A stretch of 64,000 nt of DNA from Chitinophaga agri. GTDB taxonomy: Bacteria; Bacteroidota; Bacteroidia; Chitinophagales; Chitinophagaceae. Location: positions 1,426,001 to 1,490,000 of the forward strand of contig NZ_CP048113.1 of NCBI RefSeq assembly GCF_010093065.1. The letters run 5' to 3'. Shown here in pieces: positions 57,889-64,000 of the stretch. Position 1 is the first letter of the stretch; each line of letters starts with the position of its first letter. Below the pieces are notes generated by a model. It did no database searches. It saw only the letters and a list, made by a program, of their open reading frames with translations, and was not told the origin of the DNA. Both the position numbers and the translations under genes were made by a program.

Positions 57889-60087
57889 TCACAATTTCAA
57901 AAGTCCGAATTTATACAGTGAATTTACCGGTTTATTGTCCCAGAACAGTTCAAAATCCTCCAGACCAGCAGCCTCGTAACTGTCCATTACCTCTTTCAGC
58001 GTATAGGTCTTCTGATTACGGACAGATAGCTTATCCAGCATATCCGCCAGCCAGATGCCTTCTTCTTTATTAACGCTGATACTGGCTTTTTCCTTGCGGC
58101 TCTGGAAAGTCAGCGAGGTCACCTCCCAGGAATTACCTTTTTTCGTCTTGGTGATAGTCTGCACAACAGGCTTTTTTCCCAGCCACACTACCTTACTGGT
58201 CGGCTTGGAGGGGGCGTACTGGTCTTCCTGCAATGCTTTCTCTATATAATCAGGTGCAATCCTGGTCTTAGGCGTTTTAAACTCGAACCATTTCTGCAGG
58301 GGATCGTCCAGACAGATGCCATGCATATAGTTGAGGAGGGATTTTTTGAGGCCGTACGCAAACTGCTCATGTTCCGCTCCCGTCTCATCGATATGTACAA
58401 TATCATTATTGGCGAAAGCCCCGATGACTTCGGTCTCTTTTTTCACACTGAACTTCTCGGGCGCCTGTCCCACCGGACTATGGGCCGTCATGGTGAACTG
58501 GTGCCAGAATGCAGACTGCATAATACCCGTCTTAAACATCTGTCGTACCATTTCAAGAGAGTCGATGGTTTCCTGAGCGGTCTGCGTTGGGAACCCGTAC
58601 ATCAGGTAGGCGTGTACCATAATACCGGCCTCGGTAAAGTTACGGTTCACCTGGGCCACCTGGGCTACTGTGATCCCTTTCTGTATGAGTTCGAGCAGTC
58701 TGTCGGACGCTACTTCCAGTCCGCCGGAGACGGCAATACAGCCGGACTCCTTTAGCAACAGGCAAAGATCACGTGTAAAGCTTTTTTCGAAACGGACATT
58801 GGTCCACCAGCTGACATTCAGCTTTCTCTTCAATATTTCGAGTGCCAGCGCACGCATCAATGCAGGTGGTGCGGCTTCATCCACAAAGTGGAAACCATTC
58901 TGACCGGTTTGTGCGATGATCTCTTCCATCCGGTCGCACAGAAGCTGTGCTGCAATCGGCTCATATAAACGAATGTAGTCAAGTGAGATATCGCAGAATG
59001 TACATTTACCCCAGTAACAGCCGTGTGCCATGGTCAGCTTGTTCCATCTGCCGTCACTCCACATGCGATGCATGGGATTAACCACCTCAATAGCGGAAAT
59101 GTAGCTGTCCAGCAGGAAATCGCTATAGTCAGGTGTACCTACCTGTGACTGCTTATAATCGGCACAGCTTTTATCGTTGATATACGTGACCTGGTCATCT
59201 ACGAGGGTGAAAGTGCGTTTAAGATCACTCACTTCCTTTTTCCCTTCTATATGTGCCACCAGGTTCTCCAGCGGCGCTTCCCCATCGTCCAGTGCGATAA
59301 AATCATAGAACTCGAACACACGGGTGTCGGTCAGCGAGCGCAGTTCGGTGTTAGCAAAGCCACCTCCCATTGCAATCTTAACATCGGGATAATTGGCCTT
59401 GATCCATTGTCCACAGCGGAGTGAAGTATATAAATTGCCTGGAAAAGGCACAGAAATAGCCACCAGCTTAGGCAGTACATTCGCCATGTGCCGCGACAGT
59501 ATATCGATGAGGATACGATCTATGAAAGTATATTCCTCCTGAAGGGCCTCATAGAGTTCATCGAAACTATTGGCAGAACGGGCCAGTTTCTCCGCATAAC
59601 GGCTGAAACCAAAGTGCTCGTCTACACACTCCATGATCAGGTCGGACAAGTCTTCCAGGTACATCGTAGCCAGGTGTTTGGCTTTGTCCTGGGTACCCAT
59701 TGAACCGAAGGCCCAGTCCAGGTCCTCCAGCTGGGCAAAGCGGCCGGCTTCCGGCAGGAAATCGCGTTTGCAGATGCGATGTGCAAGGGTCGGATTCTTT
59801 CCCTGGAGGAAAAGGATGACGTCGTCAATAGTCTCTATATAATCCTCCTGCAGAGTGATGATCCGGGAGATGTTCTCAGAACGTTCATCAGACTGGCTGT
59901 TGATGAGGTTAAAAAGTTCCTGCAGACCCTGTTTGCTGAACAGGGCCAGGGTTACCTCTATACCGAGGTCGGACTGGAAAGAGGTAATACCTTTGGTATT
60001 TAAAAAGCCTTTCAGGTAGGCTGTAGCCGGATATGGCGTATTCAGCTGAGTGAAAGGCGGTGTAATCAGGAAAACAGATGCACCCAA
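57889..60087 (-). CDS. B12-binding-domain radical SAM protein
   Basis: 732 aa starting at TTG 60087. No ATG lies nearby, an in-frame TAG is at 60096-60094, and a strong promoter at 60107-60139 leaves room only for a very short leader, so TTG (or ATT at 60093) must serve. The N-terminal cobalamin-binding-like region (about 1-310) shows FLITPPFTQLNTPYP, VAISVPFPGNLY and AMGGGFANTELR. The radical SAM domain carries HGCYWGKCTFCD (C357-x4-C362-x2-C365; the usual spacing is x3, x2), then HFVDEAAPP, SGGLEVASDRLLELIQKG and YLMYGFPTQT. Substrate unknown; the family includes methylases and ring-forming enzymes. It is coupled to the 7TM-DISM sensor (stop and start adjacent). Confidence 0.88.
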   Translation of the reverse strand: MGASVFLITPPFTQLNTPYPATAYLKGFLNTKGITSFQSDLGIEVTLALFSKQGLQELFNLINSQSDERSENISRIITLQEDYIETIDDVILFLQGKNPTLAHRICKRDFLPEAGRFAQLEDLDWAFGSMGTQDKAKHLATMYLEDLSDLIMECVDEHFGFSRYAEKLARSANSFDELYEALQEEYTFIDRILIDILSRHMANVLPKLVAISVPFPGNLYTSLRCGQWIKANYPDVKIAMGGGFANTELRSLTDTRVFEFYDFIALDDGEAPLENLVAHIEGKKEVSDLKRTFTLVDDQVTYINDKSCADYKQSQVGTPDYSDFLLDSYISAIEVVNPMHRMWSDGRWNKLTMAHGCYWGKCTFCDISLDYIRLYEPIAAQLLCDRMEEIIAQTGQNGFHFVDEAAPPALMRALALEILKRKLNVSWWTNVRFEKSFTRDLCLLLKESGCIAVSGGLEVASDRLLELIQKGITVAQVAQVNRNFTEAGIMVHAYLMYGFPTQTAQETIDSLEMVRQMFKTGIMQSAFWHQFTMTAHSPVGQAPEKFSVKKETEVIGAFANNDIVHIDETGAEHEQFAYGLKKSLLNYMHGICLDDPLQKWFEFKTPKTRIAPDYIEKALQEDQYAPSKPTSKVVWLGKKPVVQTITKTKKGNSWEVTSLTFQSRKEKASISVNKEEGIWLADMLDKLSVRNQKTYTLKEVMDSYEAAGLEDFELFWDNKPVNSLYKFGLLKL

Positions 60088-60106
60088 ATCAATCTAATTT
60101 TGGCCG

Positions 60107-60139
60107 CAAAATTACCGATAAATAACCGAAGGAGGCAAA
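60107..60139 (-). promoter_or_regulatory. Bacteroidota promoter of the radical SAM / 7TM-DISM operon
   Basis: On the minus strand: TTTG (60139-60136), 21-nt spacer, TAATTTTG (60114-60107), a full match to TTTG-N19-21-TAnnTTTG. Predicted start near 60100, 13 nt before the TTG start codon. It follows the Crp/Fnr gene directly, so the pair can be expressed independently of it. Confidence 0.65.
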
Positions 60140-60163
60140 TTATCAGGTCAGAACGGGTTGCAG

Positions 60164-60739
60164 CTAGTGTTTAGACAGCTGTTTTCTGATCCTGCTGAGG
60201 GATGACTGGGTGATGCCCAGGTAAGAAGCGAGATAAGACAGCGGGATCTTATTGGCAAGATCGGGGAACTTTTCCATGAACATCAGGTAACGGCTGGTTG
60301 CATCTTCTGTCAGCATAGGCGCGATCTTCTGGATCTTTTCCATCATGGCTTTCTCCCGGATCTTAGCCAGGATACGGTCCCAGTCCAGGATAGTTGACGA
60401 AAGCAGCTTTAACGTCTCTTCCGTAAAGATGATCATTTCACAGTCAGTAATAGCCTGGATGTATTCGGTGGATGGCACTTTGCTGTCCATACTATTTATA
60501 TCAGCTATCAGCCTGTTCTCCTCGACGAAATAACGGGTAACTTCTGTTCCTTTGTTATTAAAGTAGCATACCCGGAAAATGCCGGACCTTATATATCCTA
60601 TTTCCCGGGGAATTTTGCCGGCTTCTGAGAAGTAGGCGTCTTTTTTCACTGTGCGTTCAAAGACATTGTCCAGGATCAGCTGTAGCTGCTGCTGGTTCAG
60701 GTTGCCGAATTGCAATAAGTAGTTGATCAGATCATCCAT
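60164..60739 (-). CDS. Crp/Fnr-family transcriptional regulator
   Basis: 191 aa from ATG 60739 (a TTG at 60754 is rejected). The cyclic-nucleotide-binding-like domain covers about 10-125 (GKIPREIGYIRSGIFRVCYFNNKGTEVTRYF); the Crp-type HTH is at the end (PLSYLASYLGITQSSLSRIRKQL). It lacks the Fnr cysteine cluster and the cAMP-binding RxS motif of true Crp, so the ligand is unknown. Such short regulators are numerous in Chitinophaga-like genomes. It lies 76 bp before the radical SAM gene on the same strand and is divergent from the SH3-like gene. Confidence 0.9.
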   Translation of the reverse strand: MDDLINYLLQFGNLNQQQLQLILDNVFERTVKKDAYFSEAGKIPREIGYIRSGIFRVCYFNNKGTEVTRYFVEENRLIADINSMDSKVPSTEYIQAITDCEMIIFTEETLKLLSSTILDWDRILAKIREKAMMEKIQKIAPMLTEDATSRYLMFMEKFPDLANKIPLSYLASYLGITQSSLSRIRKQLSKH

Positions 60740-60798
60740 AGTCTTACATATCAAAACGTTGGTACGTCAATGTATGATGACGCACCCGTTTATCTGCC

Positions 60799-60826
60799 CA
60801 AAGATACGCATTCCCTCCCCTGTCAA
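60799..60826 (-). promoter_or_regulatory. Promoter of the Crp/Fnr gene
   Basis: On the minus strand: TTG (60826-60824), 17-nt spacer, TATCTTTG (60806-60799), matching TTG-N17-23-TAnnTTTG. Leader about 52 nt. Confidence 0.5.
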
Positions 60827-60828
60827 TA

Positions 60829-60863
60829 TTTGCCATTTGACAAATAACATTTGAATATCTTTG
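60829..60863 (+). promoter_or_regulatory. Promoter of the SH3-like gene
   Basis: TATCTTTG (60856-60863) is a perfect -7 box. TTTG occurs at 60829-60832 (23-nt spacer) and 60836-60839 (16-nt spacer), either side of the preferred length. Predicted start about 60870, 11 nt before the ATG. It overlaps the Crp/Fnr promoter region head to head. Confidence 0.55.
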
Positions 60864-60880
60864 CAGCCGAAATCTTACCT

Positions 60881-61720
60881 ATGAAGAAATTATTTTTATC
60901 CATGCTGGTATTAGCAGCAGCCCCTGTTATGGCGCAAGTAAGCGGGAATGTAGAATACAACCTCTGGAGGGTACAACAGAAAGATACCCTGACTGTATTT
61001 GCAGAAAAAGCATACATCAGGCAAACCCCGTCCCCGAAAGGAACTATCCAGGATTCACTGACCACCGGCGAAATGGTGATAGCCCTGAAATTAAATGAAA
61101 CAGAATTTACGATGAAAGGCGTTTCTGCTCCCTGGTGGCAGGTGAAGTATAAGGCAGGCGGTAAGCAAAAAGAAGGTTATATCTGGCTGGGGCTGATGTC
61201 TCTGGGCACTTATGCTAAAGACAGTCTCACATTCATGTATGGTATTGACAAACTGATACCAGGTGCGACCAAGGAAGAAGATCCGAAATATGTGATCCTG
61301 CTGAAAGCACTGAACAGCAAACATGCCGTACTGGATAAAAAAAGCGTAACAGTGGACGGTGGCCAGTTCGCTATCTCAGCTGAAGGAAAGTTGCTGGGCG
61401 GTATGGGACTGGATAAGGTCAGCAACATCATCCGTCTTTACTTCAGTGGCGAGGCCTGTGGTATCCCTGAAGTGTATTACTATTACGGCTGGAATGGCAC
61501 TAAGCTATTAGAACTGCCGGGTAAATCCAGCATGTTTGATGCAGGAGCGGTCGCACATACGGAGACACTGCTGTTTCCAAAAGAACCAGGCGGGCAGCCC
61601 GGAAAGATCATCAGGCAAACACTTGACGAAGAATTTGGTGAAGACGGAGAAACAGTAGCGCACAAGACAAGTAAACGTGAAGTTTATCTCTGGAACGGGG
61701 AAAAAGCAGTTAAACAGTAA
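60881..61720 (+). CDS. Secreted SH3-like domain protein
   Basis: 279 aa from ATG 60881 (an upstream TTG is rejected). Signal peptide (about 1-18, ending APVMAQ). The middle has a bacterial SH3-like domain (about 45-110): AEKAYIRQTPSPKGTIQDSL, then APWWQVKYKAGGKQKEGYIWLGLMSLG. Such domains bind cell-wall peptides or other ligands in the periplasm. The remaining C-terminal part (about 120-279) has no recognised domain but is rich in beta-type segments. It is the first gene of a pair with the NTF2-like gene, 29 bp downstream. Confidence 0.8.
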   Translation: MKKLFLSMLVLAAAPVMAQVSGNVEYNLWRVQQKDTLTVFAEKAYIRQTPSPKGTIQDSLTTGEMVIALKLNETEFTMKGVSAPWWQVKYKAGGKQKEGYIWLGLMSLGTYAKDSLTFMYGIDKLIPGATKEEDPKYVILLKALNSKHAVLDKKSVTVDGGQFAISAEGKLLGGMGLDKVSNIIRLYFSGEACGIPEVYYYYGWNGTKLLELPGKSSMFDAGAVAHTETLLFPKEPGGQPGKIIRQTLDEEFGEDGETVAHKTSKREVYLWNGEKAVKQ

Positions 61721-61749
61721 GCGTAATTGCTTAAATTCAGGTTAAAAAG

Positions 61750-62202
61750 ATGCGACGTCTTACCTGCTTATTACTGCTTACGTTTTTCACCTTCGCCGTA
61801 CATGCGCAAACGACCACTGACTCCGTGAAGACCGCTGTCAGCAACCTGTTCTCCGCCATGTTAGGATCTGATAGTGCCGCATTAGTCAGCTGCTTTGCAC
61901 CAGGTGGCGTGCTGCAAACAATTATCAAAGATAAACAGGGTGTTGTCAGTGTAAAGTCAGAGGCCATCAGCGAGTTCGCTTCCCACATTGGCAAGTTACC
62001 AAAGCAGGCAGTAGATGAGCGGATCACCTTTGATGTGGTGAAAATTGACGGGGATCTGGCAATAGCGTGGACCCCCTATAAGTTATACTTCAAGGAGCAG
62101 TTTATGCATTGCGGGGTTAACTCCTTTCAGCTGGTGAGAATGGCTGAAGGATGGAAGATCCAGTATATTATAGATACCCGCCGGAAGACCGGCTGCGAAT
62201 AA
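61750..62202 (+). CDS. Secreted NTF2/SnoaL-like protein
   Basis: 150 aa. Signal peptide (1-20, TFFTFAVHAQ) and a single NTF2-like cone domain (about 25-146): SVKTAVSNLFSAMLGSDSAALVSCFAPGGVL, then VVKIDGDLAIAWTPYKLYF, and NSFQLVRMAEGWKIQYIIDTRRK. Proteins of this fold include small enzymes and binding proteins, so no reaction is assigned. It is 29 bp after the SH3-like gene and followed by a strong terminator, making a two-gene operon. Confidence 0.85.
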   Translation: MRRLTCLLLLTFFTFAVHAQTTTDSVKTAVSNLFSAMLGSDSAALVSCFAPGGVLQTIIKDKQGVVSVKSEAISEFASHIGKLPKQAVDERITFDVVKIDGDLAIAWTPYKLYFKEQFMHCGVNSFQLVRMAEGWKIQYIIDTRRKTGCE

Positions 62203-62203
62203 A

Positions 62204-62257
62204 AAACATCCCGGAGTAGCCTTTCAGTGAGAAAAGGAGCGCCGGGATGTTTCTTTT
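62204..62257 (+). terminator. Terminator between convergent genes
   Basis: 11-bp stem AAACATCCCGG / CCGGGATGTTT, enclosing a smaller hairpin (CCTTT / AAAGG), followed by TCTTTT. It serves the SH3/NTF2 pair; A-rich bases on the left allow use from the minus strand too. Confidence 0.8.
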
Positions 62258-62264
62258 ATAATCA

Positions 62265-62996
62265 TTATTTTTCTATCCTGAACCAGGGCATGTGAAACGC
62301 CCCTTCATGATGATAAACATGCACCTTGTCATTCACCTCTTTTACGCTATATAATCCACCGGCGGTTACGGTGATCGCTTCCGTCTGATCCCCCCAGGGC
62401 GCAAGTTTGAAATAATACGATTTGATTTTCCCTTTACGATCTATCCACTTATCAAGGATCGTTACCTCATACTGCTTTTCTTCACTTTTGTCGAGCAAAC
62501 GATTTTCCTGCAATACCACATTATAGGTGGCAAAGTAGGATATCGGTATCATGGCTATCAGCAACAGGGTTGATATCCCTCCTGCTCTGATCATGGCAAA
62601 GATGAAGAGTAACAGCAACACGACTGTAATAAGGATCGCTACTGCCATGACCTGCCGCCAGTCAAGTATATGTGAAGCGCCTCCCGTGAATGCCAGCGTT
62701 ATACAAACCAGAAAAGGCATCATCAAAACGGTGGAAATACTATGGAGATGATTGCCCAATGGCTCAACACCATCTTTATGCAGAAATATCCAGAGGATAA
62801 ATAAAGGTATACAGGTAAATAATAACGCTGTCAATAAAGCGCTATTACCTATCAACACTTTGAGTATAAACAACACCAGCGTAAAGCTTATAACGATACC
62901 CGCATCTCTTCTGGCAGGTTTAACTGCTGCATGCGTGGCCGCTTGTAATTGTGCTGCTGACCACGCAGCCATTTTGGCTTTCTTCGACCGCTTCAT
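62265..62996 (-). CDS. Hypothetical membrane protein, paralogue of its neighbour
   Basis: 243 aa. Five or so membrane helices (about 32-50, 55-72, 88-107, 115-135, 140-160) follow a basic N-terminus. The C-terminal soluble domain contains ENRLLDKSEEKQYEVTILDKW, SYYFKLAPWGDQTE and YHHEGAFHMPWF. The same pattern (ENKLLDK, TVLEKR, SYDLTLSPWKNQES, YRYPGAFHIPW) is found in the upstream gene, so the two arose by tandem duplication. No known family was recognised. It lies 25 bp after its paralogue and is probably in the same operon. Confidence 0.8.
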   Translation of the reverse strand: MKRSKKAKMAAWSAAQLQAATHAAVKPARRDAGIVISFTLVLFILKVLIGNSALLTALLFTCIPLFILWIFLHKDGVEPLGNHLHSISTVLMMPFLVCITLAFTGGASHILDWRQVMAVAILITVVLLLLFIFAMIRAGGISTLLLIAMIPISYFATYNVVLQENRLLDKSEEKQYEVTILDKWIDRKGKIKSYYFKLAPWGDQTEAITVTAGGLYSVKEVNDKVHVYHHEGAFHMPWFRIEK

Positions 62997-63021
62997 TTTT
63001 GATATCTTACTTTAGGAACAG

Positions 63022-63792
63022 TTACTTGTAATCTGGTATATACACACAGCTCCATGGAATATGAAATGCCCCCGGGTATCGATATATGTTTACGCTCCTG
63101 CCTACTGATGTACTCTCATAAAATGATTGCTTCACAGAAACATTGACAGTGGACTCCTGATTTTTCCAGGGTGATAGTGTAAGATCATAACTCGGATGCT
63201 TCCCGCCCGAATAACGTTTTTCGAGTACAGTGCTGTATACAACATCTGTCGCGTCCTTATCCAGCAGCTTGTTTTCTGCCTGTATAAAACAGGTCGATAC
63301 CGGATAATAAAACATGGCTGTCCAAAGGGCAACGGTGCGTCCTCCTTTCCCTTTTGAAAGGACAAACGCCAGTCCCAGTAATAGCAGCATGACAACAGTC
63401 ATCACGATAGCCACCCGGACCAACTGTTGTGGCTCATCCAGAAAAGTACCAAATATACTCCTGCCAAACGCCGCTCCTACCCAGAGAGGGACAATCATCA
63501 CCAATACCTCCGCAGAACTGAACTTCCAATCTACTCTGGGGGTTCGCAGCGTAGCAACAGGTAACGATTGTCTATGTCGCCAGAGCCATAAAGCTGACAG
63601 CGGCATACACGCTAAAAGCAGTACGGCCGGGATAAGGCTGTCACGTTGAAAATACCCCCAGATGAAGGATAACACTGCCGTAATACCCAGTAAGATCCGG
63701 GCGTCTCTCCGGGCATGCAGATACTGTTTTTTGCTGTTCGCACTTTCTTCAGCAGCTATGGCAGATAATTCTCGATTCACTACGCTATGCAT
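63022..63792 (-). CDS. Hypothetical membrane protein, paralogue of its neighbour
   Basis: 256 aa. Layout as in the downstream paralogue: N-terminal charged stretch, several membrane helices (about 33-48, 55-70, 94-115, 125-147, 152-170) and a soluble C-terminal domain with ENKLLDK, SYDLTLSPWKNQES and YPGAFHIPWSC. The most conserved feature of the pair is GAFHxPW near the end. Function unknown; the soluble part follows the last helix and could face either side. First gene of the pair; no clear promoter box was found upstream. Confidence 0.8.
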   Translation of the reverse strand: MHSVVNRELSAIAAEESANSKKQYLHARRDARILLGITAVLSFIWGYFQRDSLIPAVLLLACMPLSALWLWRHRQSLPVATLRTPRVDWKFSSAEVLVMIVPLWVGAAFGRSIFGTFLDEPQQLVRVAIVMTVVMLLLLGLAFVLSKGKGGRTVALWTAMFYYPVSTCFIQAENKLLDKDATDVVYSTVLEKRYSGGKHPSYDLTLSPWKNQESTVNVSVKQSFYESTSVGRSVNIYRYPGAFHIPWSCVYIPDYK

Positions 63793-63863
63793 TCTTTAAC
63801 ACCTACTATTTACAAAAAATAAGTTTCTTTATTCATTTACGTTGGTATGCCCTATAGCGGCTG

Positions 63864-64000
63864 TCACGGTAGTGCAACACGGTACCAGGGTATTAAACGC
63901 GCCTGTATGGCAATAGATCCTGCTCCCAGTGCGGGAAACAGACCGTTCGTATTCATCTCTTTCCATAAATATAGGTAGTCAGTATGCGGGATTAAATATA
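63864..64000 (-). CDS. 3' end of a gene running off the right edge
   Basis: Minus-strand frame open from the window edge to TGA at 63866-63864, 44 codons visible. The residues look like real protein: YLYLWKEMNTNGLFPALGAG, then ARLIPWYRVALP at the end. No homologue is recognised. The stop is 72 bp upstream of the paralogous membrane gene, on the same strand. Too little is visible for a function. Confidence 0.5.
   Translation of the reverse strand, partial: YLIPHTDYLYLWKEMNTNGLFPALGAGSIAIQARLIPWYRVALP

Overview
The window reads as chromosomal DNA of a soil-type Bacteroidota, most like Chitinophaga or a close relative. The basis is two SusC/SusD pairs, a giant tandem-95 adhesin, a 7TM-DISM protein, a two-domain FtsX-type permease, and promoters of the TTTG/TAnnTTTG type. 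The genus is an inference from gene content. No rRNA, tRNA, CRISPR array or intact insertion sequence was seen.

Layout. (1) Positions 1-16251, minus strand: the N-terminal 5,417 codons of a secreted repeat adhesin that runs off the left edge. The left 4.8 kb consists of nearly identical 285-bp units. (2) 16892-18235: an NtrC-type sigma-54 activator, followed by a minus-strand pair (DUF1223 thioredoxin-like protein and Ohr peroxidase). (3) 20034-28594: a potassium-uptake operon made of a leader gene, a 27-aa membrane peptide, kdpF, kdpA, kdpB, kdpC, a GNAT acetyltransferase, a kinase-less KdpD and a separate histidine kinase. No KdpE is present. A sigma-54-type promoter with an upstream palindrome precedes the operon. 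A very similar palindrome plus promoter lies 12 kb away in front of an outer-membrane porin (32094-33434), which suggests one regulon run by the NtrC-type protein. (4) 28824-31832, minus strand: an FtsX/MacB-like permease and a hotdog thioesterase. (5) 33629-34252: a HAD hydrolase. (6) 34362-47966: a galactoside-type utilisation locus with a divergent AraC regulator, SusC, SusD, a clan GH-D-like glycosidase, a DUF5107-TPR protein, aldose 1-epimerase and a sugar-porter MFS. (7) 48138-55554, minus strand: two small hypothetical genes and a second locus of SusC, SusD and a GH30 glycosidase. (8) 55966-60739, minus strand: a Crp/Fnr regulator, a B12-binding radical SAM protein, and a 7TM-DISM membrane sensor whose C-terminus is an IS1595-transposase-like zinc ribbon and helix-turn-helix. 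(9) 60881-64000: an SH3-like and an NTF2-like secreted protein, two paralogous membrane proteins, and the 3' end of one more gene.

The most unusual items are the membrane sensor fused to a transposase-type DNA-binding module and translationally coupled to a radical SAM enzyme, and the Kdp system that appears rewired to sigma-54 control with a distant porin as co-target. The adhesin's homogenised repeats indicate recent array expansion or conversion, but could also hide assembly error.
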